Assembly: GCA_025766275.1 (NCBI GenBank)
Contig: JAFKAC010000252.1
Coordinates: forward strand, 1 to 44,903
DNA from: Lactarius indigo
Taxonomy: Eukaryota > Basidiomycota > Agaricomycetes > Russulales > Russulaceae
Reading direction: 5' to 3'
DNA length: 44,903 nucleotides
A program made the position numbers and the translations under genes. A model generated the notes under the pieces. The model was not told the origin of the DNA and did no database searches. It saw only the letters and a list, made by a program, of their open reading frames with translations. Below, piece after piece: positions 10,901 through 22,323 of this stretch. The first letter of the stretch is position 1. The number at the start of each line of letters is the position of its first letter.

Positions 10901-13900
10901 TTAGAAAGATGCAAACTCTCCACGTTTGTGCCTTTCCTCCGTGAGTTGCTCTAATGCTGTCAGTCGTAAATCTTCATTCCGAAGATCTGCATCTGGACTG
11001 GTGGTGAAAATTGTGTCGTCAAAGTTGTGCAAGAATCTAATGGTCTGTCTACCGCGACTGCGAGAGAGCGAAACATATGCATCAAACGGCGTTAAACAGC
11101 CAGATGGTGGTTTCGCAAGGTCAACAATGACACTTTCAATTGTTTGTCCCTGCGATTTATAATCTGTGAAAGCATATGCTGGTAGGAGAGGTAATTGGTG
11201 ACGATCGACAGTCGTTCCAGTGGATCCCAAATGGAATTTCTTGTGCAAGGGGAAGACGGGAACAGTCCCCATTGGCAGTCCTTCAAGTTTAGTTTTTTTA
11301 TTGGATAGAGGCACAAAAAAAACAGCGGCAGGGGGAAAGCACAATCGAATGGTGGTTGTGTTTTCATCCTCCAGAACTTCTCTGGGGTCGAGAATGATGT
11401 TGGAAATTGTTCCTCAAGAGCCGTTTGCAAGATCAGCATTGGGTGCAATGTTCTCAAGGATCATTGCTTTCATACCGACAGCTAAATCAATCTTGTTGGG
11501 GAGACGGTTAGTGTGATCCAGTTTAAGGTGAGCGATAACTAGGCATTGTTGCCGTGTAAGGGGTTTTTTTTGGCAGTTGTCTAGTGCATATATAATATAA
11601 TGAGTTTGACCGGCATTGCGAGAGTGATGGGTAAGCATGGATTCATTCCACAACGTGCAAACGCTGTTACATGGTGTAATGAGTATGACGTCTGCCCATG
11701 GCTGTTTCGTGAAGTCAGGTGGGTGGCATTTGTTCGTTCCAAGTATTAGTTTTTGCATCTCACTAAGGTCGTCAGCAGAACAGTCCCCCGTCCGCGATTG
11801 TTGTAAGATGGAATTCCAAATGGGATCTTGAATTCGCATTTGTTTGTCAAGTTTGATAACAATATCAAATTGATTATAGAGATGTTTTCCCAGGAGAGAG
11901 AGGTCGTCGTGAGGAGATGGAGTGTAATTATATAATTCTTTGTTATGAGCGGCAACGGGGGGGAACTGGTGAAAGTTGCTGAGCAAAATGATGTTAAGCC
12001 CACCAAACGGCGTCAATGCTTCAACAGACTGTTGTCCTGTTCAAACGATGCCTGTTACTTGTGAGAGCAGTGCAAGCTGCAGAGTGGTAAGCATGCTCTT
12101 TTCATTGATTGTCAACCACAATGTATGTGCCATGTTTTTTTTTCTACAGTTCTCAATCTCTTTCGTTGGATGTGTAATCCATCTGTCAGAAGTAGGTGGT
12201 TTGATGGGAAGCGCGGCCCAAGCATGGAGCGTTTGACCACCTATCAGGCTGGCTGCCATGCCAGACATGGCCGTTTTCACTAGTAAGTTTGCCACACCCA
12301 TTTCTTCAAACGTTTTCGAGATTTGATTTAACAGTGCTGACTTGCCAGTCCCTCCTTGCCCATGGACAATCATTAAACACTGAGGGGGGTTTTCACCAGC
12401 CAGATATGCGCACAGATGATTCAAAACAATTTCATGAACCAAACTTTGTCTTTCATTTAATTGGCAGTGACTGGACAACGATTGCATAGTGGATTGCTTG
12501 AGTTGAACGGCAGAAGGCTGAATAGTGAGTGGAGTAATCATAGGGTGAGAGTCATGTGAGTCTGATTCATGTGTCGACGGTGAAGTGTGGGACGCGTTGG
12601 ATATGGTTTCATCAATATTACAAGTGGTGAGAGCGGTTTCCCAAGAAACAAGTTGTTGAATGTGGTCAGAAGACAGTCGCATTGCAGGTTTTTGATAAGC
12701 CACACTGGGATTTGTTTCGCAAAGCACTCCAGAGTTTTCTCCAATGGAAATTGCTTTGTCTGCATATCGTTTCGCAGCACTGGAAAAAGGCCTGTCAACT
12801 GCTTGGAGAACGTCTTCTTCAGTCAAGAGATTGTTAAATGGTTTGGCATTGTCACTTATACTGTCTCCACATTCGGGAACTGTTTCTAAATCAGTGTCAA
12901 CAGTCATTAAGTGATCAGTGTCGCTGGTTTCAATAACGGCTTCATCGTTTTGGGTACATGTTCTCGCACTTTCTGAACATTGATGAAAAAATTCAATATT
13001 AGAAACTGTGGCACGGATGTTGTTGGAAGCATTTGACATGAATACGTTGAATGCACCAGAGAACGTTTCGTCAGCTGCTTTAAGGTTGGAAAGTGACCTC
13101 CACGGTTTTAGCAATGCGAGCATGGAGGCCTCAAAGAGGCCATCTTCAGTTCCTTCTTCTCTTTTGGCAAACCATAGTCCCGGGAAGTATGGCATCGTTT
13201 CATGGTCTGCTGATTTTATGATTCAACAGTGACCATCTCTGTTGCTACCCGTGCGGTAAGGAACATGGGTGTTCGGTGTAGTGCCACATTTTTTTGTCTT
13301 TGGTTTTAAATACACACCATTGTACGTTCCCAGGAAAAAGTCGAGATAGGACCACAATTCCAATGCATCACCACGGTCAATGTATTCTTGAATTTGCTCT
13401 TTCAAATGGACATGACCATCAATTATTTCTATGTTGGCAACTTCTTCATGTTGTGAGGTCTGTTCAAAAATATAAATTTGGTGTTCTCAAAGGAAGGGAA
13501 GTGAACTGTTCGCGAACCTGTGGGGCATTGTTCTCTTCACGTACAGGAGAAGTGGTTACGTGATTGACCACAACGGAGGGTGCCGAACTGAAAGGACGTT
13601 AGTGTACAAGTCGTCGATGAATGGGAGGCATGTATTAACCATGTTTTGTCTAACACTGGAAACGTTTTCGTTAACCGTTTCAATACAGAGTACCAATGGA
13701 TGGTTTCAAAATGGTGGGAAACAAAATGATCTCCCCATCCCATGAGATAACCAACCACTTCTGGTGCACTCAGTTCTTGTTGCCGATTTAAAGAATTGGC
13801 ACATTGTTGAATTAGTTTTTTGTGAATTGCTGCTAAGTCTGTTGTTCTCCGTTCTCCAGACTGATGATAAGCCAATGTTTTGGCTAATAACGCAGATGTG

Positions 13901-16715
13901 TTGGACGACTCGCGTTGCTTCTTCACCACATAATGGGTAATGTACCATGCGATGTCTTTCGTCTCAATTCCATTGGTAATCAACTTGATGTCATGATTTG
14001 CACGAAGAACTTGAAGAATTGCAGGACACCAGTTGTTTAAATACCCGTATGTTCTTTTCGGTCCCCAGTTTCCACTTTCATCAACCCAGTCATCTGCAAC
14101 AAGTGGGAAGGGAGCTCGTCGTTTGCAAACCACGTGAGAGTTGATAATCTTTATGCATGCTTGAGAGCACTGATGGACTTGTACAGTTCTTGCAATTCTT
14201 TTTTCAGCGTCTGCACAACATGCTTCGTATTCAGGCAGTCGTGGATTGATTGGTCGAGAGAAAGCGACAGCACGTTCATGGGGGATGACCAAGATGTCAC
14301 TACCAGGGACATGCAGAATGTGTGCTCGTATGTTGACGGATATAAACTGTTTGATTTTGTCTCTAAATTCGCCGTCTAATAACCGTTGCTTCATTTCATC
14401 GGCAGTGAGAGAACCAGATAGCCAGAGTATGATGTGAAGGTGAAGCGTTCCTCTACCTTGCGCCTCCACGGTCCCCACAAAAGCAGCAATTTTACCTAAA
14501 ATCCCGGTTTCCCTTTGTATTGGGACGGTGCGCGTGAAACCCTTGATTCCAAGCAGTGAGTCAAGGATGGCGTTTACTATGAGGTGAAAAAAAAGACAAG
14601 CAGCGTAAGGATCCGAAGCAATTGCAGTATCAGATGGATGGTGATCAGTTGCGCGAAACGTGTCAAGGTCAATGGGTTCGCCACATAAAACTTGCACTAT
14701 GGGGTCTTGTGTGTCGGCAGGGTTAATGGTAAGCCAGATTGAAGGTGGGTTTTTTTTAACACACGTCCCCCATATGAGCGAACGGATTTTGATGCAGGAT
14801 TCGTCAGTTCCCATAACTTTTGCTCTAATTGTAGATAGATTTCGACGGAGGGACTGCATGACAGGATTCAAAAAAGGGAGGCGTCCTTTTTCTTCAGCAG
14901 CAGCAGTTTCGAAATCGCATGGTTGTAAGGTTCGAATTTGTCGTTCATACTGGGAAAATGTTTTCTTCAAGATCTGAAGAGTCGCTGCAGCGCAAATTTC
15001 ACGCTTCTGTAACACTCCGAAAATCTGGAAAACAAAATGCAGATCTTTGCGAAAACGCTTGTCAGAATAACGGAGAGCCCAGCGAGCATGTTTTTGATAA
15101 GAGACGGGTCTCGATCGATTGACTTCGAATCCCCCGAGACCGTAAGGAAACAAGCAGGGGAAACTTCCGAGGAGGTGATTGGGATTCTCACATGAGCCGT
15201 CTGAAAAGTGACCGTCTGTGTTTTTTCGTGCGTATTCATTTACGAAGTCACTGCTTCTCTTGATAGCCCAAGCATCTTTTTTCTCACCATGTGTGACGTT
15301 CGCCAGTGCATGTGCAAGAATTTCGTTTTCGGTCACTTCAGTAGCAGCGACGTCAACCACTCCGAGAGAGTGCAGTGGCAGGGCGCTTGGATCTGGTGTG
15401 AACAGATTAGCGTATTGTGAAAATCAAGTGGGATTTTATCACACCTTCCATATCTGTGGACGTTTCTTGATTGTCTTGTGGTTCGAATTCTCCACAATGA
15501 AGATCTGCGTCAACATGGAAAGTGATCCGTTGTTTGTCAGAGAAAACGAAAATGATGACAGGTCAAGGAAAGTGTACCGGTGTCATAATCGTTATCGTCA
15601 GGAACATATCCATCTGTTTCTTCTGCTAAGAGAGCTGTGTCATCCGAATGTCTTGCCAAAGACATTATTTCGATAGGAACTCCGTTGACAGGAAGTTGGC
15701 GCAATCTGTCAGATGAAATGGAAACGTCGCGATAAATAGGATTGTTATTCTTCAGCCACAGTAAGGCTGAGCGAACCCGTGTTCGATTAACTCGTAAAAA
15801 ACCTGGCATGGTTTTTTCGGGTAAGTTTTTAGGACCAACAAAAGTGACCCCGATAGTGGCGGCCAGAATGGAGGATGATGGTGGCATGATTTGTGTGTCG
15901 GTTAAATGGGCAATGTCGTTCGTATTCAAACGATACGTGGAAACGTTGCCTCGTAAACCACTCTGCATACCTGCCGAAGACCAGTTTCGCGCCCCCTTTT
16001 TTTTGGGATACAGCTTGACAATGTAAGCTGCCGGGAAATATCGCGCGACCAAGATTCGCTCAGGAAGAGTCAATATATTCAATTCGGGTGGGACTTCGCC
16101 AATCCACAAGGCGTTCGCCAATGATAACAGAGGTGTTTTGTTGTTTCGAAGTTCACGAACACAAGAGCCGCAAATATTCGCAAACGGTTTTCCATTTTCG
16201 AATCTGCCTAAGGAAGTTTCATCTCGCTGAAGAAGCATCCCGTCTGTGAGAACATGTGCAGGATGAGGAGTCACGGGAGAAAGTTTTTGTTTCTCTCGAA
16301 GATGACTGAGTTCAACCTGGTGCAGTTCTCTGGCGAAAAAAGAGCCAGCGCAAACTGCACAGGTCAGCGTCATAATAGCATCACATCCTGTGGCATCTAT
16401 AAATTTTGAAATACGTGCACGTTGCGTCTCCGAAGACACCGTTTCGAAAAACGGATCGACGGTCGTGTGCGATGGCGGCGGAATGTGTGTGGAGGAAATT
16501 GTGTTTGTCTCCAATCTCTGTCTCTTTGTGCGTGCCGTTTGTTCCAAAATAAGTTGGTGTTCATCAGGCAACAAAAAAACAGCATCTTCCATTTTCGCGC
16601 GGGAACGTTTTTCGGCGCGAGAAAAAGTTCCTGTTGGTAAAGCGTCTGTCATGTCGTTCATTCTCAAAGAATGTAATGCCAATTGCATGTGTTCAGAAGA
16701 GTGAGAAGACGACAT
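10901..16715 (-). pseudogene. Helitron Rep/helicase (RepHel), inactivated by three CGA-to-TGA stops
   Basis: Rolling-circle transposon protein. Exon 1 (16715-15578) carries a DUF6570-like N-terminus (ERILVARYFPAAYIVKLYPK). Introns 15505-15577 and 15393-15444 lead into the Helitron_like_N/Rep part (15392 to about 13.6 kb) with the HUH motif HLHIILW and the two-tyrosine motif AWYITHYVVKKQ. Two further introns probably lie near 13.6-13.7 kb and at about 13445-13502. The PIF1-type helicase follows: Walker A GQGGTGKS, then NEKSM (motif II, normally DE-x-SM), SNFHQFPPV (motif III, normally GDFHQFPPV), a motif-V-like YKSQGQTI and SLSRSRGRQ. One frame runs from about 13.44 kb to 10901 but is cut by TGA at 13223-13225, 12041-12043 and 11414-11416. 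Each is a CGA Arg codon changed by one transition; the last falls in the usually conserved NG(T/S)RG motif. Helicase function is therefore lost, while Rep looks intact. Confidence 0.9.
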
Positions 16716-17080
16716 GATGGCTGCTGTTTAAGACTACGGCAATGTAAGGGATGCAGGTGATTGAGAGACTCCTATGTCCGAATCGGAATAGGCCAACGCC
16801 ACCAACAACGGTATCGTTCGACATAATTTTGAAAAAAAAAAATTTGTCAGCTGTCAGATTGCTGAGTCATTCCGACTTTCTACAGGACCTTGCGGAGCAA
16901 GGTGATATATCGACCACTAAGTTGACTTAGTTGTGATCGCGAATTATATTGAGACAATAGAATCATTCGTAGACCTCTCCTTATGTGTTAGACAATTATG
17001 ATTTATTACCAAGTTAATACGGGGGCTTTCATACGCGAGAGCGTGCAATATCCGACGAACCATAACGACCAGGATCAAAG
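16716..17080. other. Gap between Helitron RepHel and ATPase gene
   Basis: It contains the RepHel 5' flank, an A-tract near 16830 and several GACT words near 16860-16930, then the 3' flank of the ATPase gene. The Helitron 5' end should lie here. No gene seen. Confidence 0.4.
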
Positions 17081-20069
17081 TCAAAATAAGCTCTCCAACC
17101 CAGGGACAGATGTTGACCAAGAATCAAAATGAGAGGGGTCAAGCCCACTCCCGGGAGCTTGTGAGCGCAGTACGCTGGGATCAAGGGACGTGCTGTAGAA
17201 TGACCCCCACGATTCTGATTTGTCGGCCAACGCTGCCCACCTCTTCGAGGCTTCTCCGATGGGCTGGAGAACTTCGTCACTGATTCCCGAACACCAGAAA
17301 TCGTACGTTGTGAAGAATGGCTGTCCATCATTGTCAAAATACGATGCGCCCATTGCTGGCGATGAATAAGTCTTGTGAGTGACTTTCGACGCGTTGCTAC
17401 AGAGTGCGAAAGCGATGCGGATGATCGGGATGGGGTATTTTCGGTCTAGTTGTTCTAAATCAAGCAAACCACATGCAAAGGGGTCCATTTTCTTGAAGAC
17501 TAGGTCCTGGGCCGCTTCGCTGATATCGTTCTTCTTTACTTGAACGATGATGAAACCAATTTTATCGACGTCGAGGTCAAAACTGCCATACAAGAACGGA
17601 TAGACGGCGTCGAAGCCAGGCTGGCTGTTGGCACCCAACGCTGCTGCGCCACGTGCCATGAACGCGAGTAAATAAGACCTCGCCAAAACCTTCTGCTCGT
17701 GTGGCTTGATGAAGTGGTTGAAGTGCATCCAGGCGCTACCAAATGCCTGCTTGAACGTTTGTTGAGTAGATTCGGTGTGACAGATTGACGGCATCCTGTC
17801 TGACATTGACGCGAATGTTGATTCCGAGAAAAGTGACGAAAACAGCTCTGTTACAGAGAAGTAACGTGAAAGTTGTCCTGGGAACTGGGTATAAGGTTTC
17901 TCCGAGACTGTTTTGTCACGAGCCCATATGAAGAACGCGGAGACCAATAGTTCTGCTCGATCTCCAGCGTTGATGCCGAATCCTTGCAGAACCTCGGTAA
18001 GAGCGTCAGCTAAATTGAAGCCATGGTGGCTATTCATAACAAGGGCTGCCGCCTCCGCAAGGATAGGCTCAGACGCGGCAATGCCGCGTATAGTTTCGAT
18101 CCCATCTCCAATCGACATGCAGACACGCATGTGGTTAGATATCTGCTCTTGTTCTTTTTCCACCTGGTCACTAGGTAATGGGGCGTAGATCGTGCTATTG
18201 ATATCCAGAGCCAACCGCTGCGACAAAACGGCGCATGTCTGGGCATTTGTCAGGCTCATGTTGTATGTGTACGTTCCGCAGAGCAACTTCAGGAGAGCAA
18301 AGTGGACCAACCCGCGGCGTACTTCGTCATCGCCATGATCATAAATTGTGCCCCACCTGACAAAGGGTGAGAAAACCGGAATATACAATAGGATACGGCT
18401 CACAATGGCCTTCCCATATGGGCAATACAATCCAGCGAGGTGACATCCTTGAGAGTTTTGTACTTGTCGAAGATTTTGCGGTTCTTCATGAGATGGTCAA
18501 AGCCGAGATATATGAAGGGTTTGGGAGTTATGAGTTCGCCGTCATTCATACGGTTGGAGGCATCACGGCCACGAGGCGGAGAAAATTGAGAGATTTTCCC
18601 GGTGGTGGAAAGGAAGAATGTGAACAATGACATATCTGACAATATCCTAAGTGCCCGACGAAGTTCAACAAAATGGCTCTGTACCCCTTCATGCTTGAAG
18701 GGCACAGTCAACAGATGGGCTTCGTCGAACACAATGAAGACATCAGGCAGTAGCTCTTCCGCTGAAGGGCTACCATCTTTGACTCGATTTTGAAGCTCTT
18801 CGACTGCGGCTATCAGGTCCCTGTCGTGCTTGTTATCTGGCTTGCTCTTGTCGCGCGACTTGCTCTTGTTTCCCTGCTTTCTCTCGTCGCTCAAGATGTC
18901 CCTCTTCAAAATAACGCCAATGAATTAGAAAGAATTGAGAGAACACAGACATGGCGTACCTCTGCCCTGTTAACAACGTCGTGGTAAAATTCAACTCTTC
19001 TGAGCCCGGAGGAGCCCATAATTTGCCCCTCCGACATGATTTCCCTGAACCTTTTGATTCGATACGTTCTCTTAGTATTGCCTTCGCTGGGGGTATAATG
19101 TGCGTCTATCTTCGTGATGGTCTCCGCGGCGATGCAAAAGAGTGCTTCGAGAAAATAGCACGCTCGCATGTACGACGACTCGCCCATATTATTATTTTTA
19201 TACACCCGACTGCTTGTGAGAAAATCGCGAACTTCATCGTCGGCGGGGGGGAAGCCTAACAAACGAGTTTAACAGATTGTGGAGCCTGAGGTGAAAGAGA
19301 CACTACAGACCTTCGCCATCCTTCGGGCGCAGGTTGATCGGAATCAAGAAATGTTCCTTGGAGAACTCATCCAAGAGGCGCGATTTGCCCATTCCAGATG
19401 ACTGGACAATCGAGCAATAGCGAACATACGCCTTCCCCCTCGTCATCTGTTCCTTGACGTGTTTCTCAAGAGCCCTTAGCGGGCCTTTCCCGACGAAATT
19501 TGCGGTCCAAGAACGCTCAACAGCTGAGGGTAAAAATGAAATTAAGGCGCGTCACCACACCCAAATAGTTGAGACTCACCCTGGCCCTGGGATTTCTTAG
19601 AAGCTATCCTCTCATCGTTAGCCGCGGGCCGGGATGTAGCAACCCAAAATGCGTCTAGATATTGTTTGTAATCAGATTTATCCCATAACAAAATCACATA
19701 TACTATACCGTGTCGAAACAAAGCATCCCAGTCATCACCGGTCGCTCCTGAACCTGCCACCTTGCTTACCAACTCAAGGAACTGTGGTTGCTGAAACCGA
19801 ACGATGGTTTTGAACTGGTCTGCACTGGTAGGAGTTCTACTGCCGAATTCTTCTTTTTCGTGCAGACTTATGTGGTTTGCAACATAACGATGGATCACCT
19901 CAAGTGGATTCTCCCCCTTGCTCGCTAGCTGCAGACTGAGAGAGAGCAAATCTCTCCATTGTTGCCGGGGATCAGTGGGAACATCATGATGTTTGTACTT
20001 GGCGTGCTTTTGCTGAGGAGCTGGAGTTGGCGATGGAAGGGCATGGCGGCGTGAACGTTTCGAGGACAT
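17081..20069 (-). CDS. P-loop ATPase with QSSGMGKS and DEAH motifs, family not characterised
   Basis: Five exons, 20069-19580, 19523-19311, 19255-18960, 18903-18404 and 18356-17081, sum to 2775 bp, a 924-residue frame with no stop; introns are 47-56 bp. The N-terminus is basic (MSSKRSRRH) and followed by a helical region with WRDLLSLSLQLASKGE. The P-loop is QSSGMGKSR (residues 204-212), where the usual first Gly is Gln. IPINLR follows, then GFPPADDEVRDFLT. Walker B is DVFIVFDEAHLL with DEAH at 393-396, followed by a sensor-like FTFFLSTTGK. The 500-residue C-terminus is mostly helical and unassigned. From memory, such proteins recur in Agaricomycete genomes as hypothetical proteins. They may be AAA/STAND-like or related to Crinkler-type NTPases, but I cannot confirm either. 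It sits between a Helitron and a foldback element, and its ATG is 127 bp from the latter, so its promoter overlaps or abuts that element. Confidence 0.75.
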
Positions 20070-20927
20070 GGCAACGTGCCAACTGGACTGGAGTAAGTTG
20101 GGTCGGTCAAGTCAGAGGTGATCCCAGGGTCGTATCTTTGATTTCTCACCGCCGTCCATTGTTCCTCCGCGGATGTCACAACTCTGTCACATGCTCAGTA
20201 AAAAAGGAAAGTCCGCTATTAGTCGGCTGTAGTCGAAAAAACTCAGAAATTTTGCAAATAATCCATATTTAGTCGATTTTAGTCATTGTCGACTACCCGT
20301 GACTATGACTTTGTCGGGGTCAATATGCGGGCAAATCTGAGTCGTCCGATGACCATTTCAAGTCGATTTTTGTCATTCCATAGTCATCCCAAGTCCGGTA
20401 CAAGTCGTCCGACAGTCACTTCAAGTCATTTTTTGCGTGCAGAAAATCCGTTTATTGCAAAAAAAACAAAAACAAAAAAAAACGATATCTACGAGTAAAC
20501 TAGAAGTAAGTAACTATATGCCGCCGGTGCCACCATCGTCGTCGGGGCGCGGTCGGGGCGCTAGGCGAATAAAGTACGCCGCCACCAATATCGCAAATCG
20601 GGGCTCGTGGCCGCGTTGGCGAGGTACATCCCCCCTTCCCTGCCAACACCTCCGTCGCGGCCGCATCGTTGTCGTGGTATGTGTTGCTCGACCGGCTTGC
20701 GTTGGACCCCCAGCGGTCGTGCCATAATTGGGTGGTTGTGAGTCAACATCGGGCGGCGGCGGATTCGGTCGTGGCGTTGCAGATGGTAGGTGTGGTACCG
20801 AGGTGGCTGTTGCAGTCAACGTGAGCGCGTTGTCAACTGAAAAGAATTAATACTCATTTTTTTTGGTTTGGTTCGTGGGGCGGCGTTGTCGACGTTTTGT
20901 GAACGTGTGCTGGCAGGTGCATGTTGG

Positions 20928-20941
20928 TCTATATAATATAA
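20928..20941 (+). promoter_or_regulatory. TATA-like sequence pointing into the foldback loop (left arm copy)
   Basis: TATATAATATAAGG lies near the inner end of the left arm, directed towards the loop. Its mirror copy is at about 21545-21558 on the minus strand, also directed inward. This is a motif match only; no transcript evidence. Confidence 0.35.
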
Positions 20942-20995
20942 GGGGGGTAGCCTCTAGTCAGTGGAGTACACGAAAGGCAAGTTCAAGACAATGCC

Positions 20996-21490
20996 GCACT
21001 TACACGGCGACGTGGTGGTGATAGCGTCAACAAAAGGCGGAGGGATGGGACGGCTGCGTGACAGAGATATGAGTCCCTTATGGAACCTGCACTTCTGAGG
21101 CAGTAGCACAGTTGAGTCAGGGGGGGCACAAGCTTGGGTGGGACAAAAAAAGGGGGGATAGCGGGCGTACAGTTTGTAGGACAATGTTCGTTTCAACTTA
21201 GAGTCGCGTTGAATTGCCGAGTGGTCGAGCGTGGGAATTAGTTTCTCGTTCCGTCCCGCGTCCGTTACGGATGTCCAAGGGACTCCAACACTTAGGCTTG
21301 CAAGCTCGTCCAAGTCCAACACTTGTCCATTTTCGCTCCCTCTTTTCTCCCTTACTCTTCTGTTACTGTCGCGCTTCCACTTCAGGCAGCAAGTCAGTAT
21401 CTTGTCAACCCCACTACCCACCTGTTTTCTCCCCATAGCAAACGACCAGGATGCTCGGGCGCTGCCACATCGGTTGTAAATGTAAGTGCG
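20996..21490. other. Unique loop of the foldback element
   Basis: About 495 bp with no inverted partner. A 160-codon minus-strand frame (21436-20954) begins in the loop and ends in the left arm, about 110 bp downstream of the inward TATA-like site of the right arm. It has basic and Pro-rich stretches but no recognisable domain. It could be captured sequence; I do not call it a gene. Confidence 0.4.
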
Positions 21491-22323
21491 GGCATTGTCT
21501 TGAACTTGCCTTTCGTGTACTCCACTGACTAGAGGCTACCCCCCTTATATTATATAGACCAACATGCACCTGCCAGCACACGTTCACAAAACGTCGACAA
21601 CGCCGCCCCACGAACCAAACCAAAAAAAATGAGTATTAATTCTTTTCAGTTGACAACGCGCTCACGTTGACTGCAACAGCCACCTCGGTACCACACCTAC
21701 CATCTGCAACGCCACGACCGAATCCGCCGCCGCCCGATGTTGACTCACAACCACCCAATTATGGCACGACCGCTGGGGGTCCAACGCAAGCCGGTCGAGC
21801 AACACATACCACGACAACGATGCGGCCGCGACGGAGGTGTTGGCAGGGAAGGGGGGATGTACCTCGCCAACGCGGCCACGAGCCCCGATTTGCGATATTG
21901 GTGGCGGCGTACTTTATTCGCCTAGCGCCCCGACCGTGCCCCGACGACGATGGTGGCACCAGCGGCATATAGTTACTTACTTCTAGTTTACTCGTAGATA
22001 TCGTTTTTTTTTGTTTTTGTTTTTTTTGCAATAAACGGATTTTCTGCACGCAAAAAATGACTTGAAGTGACTGTCGGACGACTTGTACCGGACTTGGGAT
22101 GACTATGGAATGACAAAAATCGACTTGAAATGGTCATCGGACGACTCAGATTTGCCCGCATATTGACCCCGACAAAGTCATAGTCACGGGTAGTCGACGA
22201 TGACTAAAATCGACTAAATATGGATTATTTGCAAAATTTCTGAGTTTTTTCGACTACAGCCGACTAATAGCGGACTTTCCTTTTTTACTGGGCATCACGC
22301 GTCACGTGTCTTTGAACTTGTCC

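Larger units (their letters stand above)
9216..17030 (-). mobile_element. Helitron insertion, limits approximate
   Basis: The RepHel pseudogene and the convergent accessory gene define a Helitron of roughly 7-8 kb. Helitrons start with 5'-TC, end with a hairpin plus CTRR-3', and insert between A and T without target duplication. I could not fix either end by eye. The coordinates given are outer bounds: the neighbouring inverted-repeat relic on the left and the ATPase gene on the right. Confidence 0.55.
20196..22290. mobile_element. Foldback element with 800-bp inverted arms and 0.5-kb loop
   Basis: The left arm (20196 to about 20995) and right arm (about 21491 to 22290) are reverse complements without any indel: paired positions always sum to 42486. 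I found only three mismatches (20287/22199, 20525/21961, 20549/21937). Both ends read CAGTAAAAAAGGAAAGTC going inward. Pairing continues with one mismatch to 20191 and 22295, where a CAC trinucleotide flanks both sides (20188-20190 and 22296-22298), a possible 3-bp target duplication. The terminal 250 bp are dense in AGTC/GACT words. No transposase is encoded, so the element is non-autonomous. The arms contain long open frames in several phases, which I regard as by-products of GC-rich sequence. If transcribed through, it would form a very stable hairpin. Confidence 0.9.

Noticed and set aside
13537..13700. Frameshift between the Rep and helicase parts of the Helitron
   Set aside because: Intron models (about 13445-13502, plus one near 13.6-13.7 kb) keep the frame, so a frameshift is not required.
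20514..20819. 101-codon frame in the left arm and its twin in the right arm (21667-21972)
   Set aside because: It is duplicated simply because the arms are inverted copies, it overlaps equally long frames in other phases, and it has no motif; GC-rich composition explains it.
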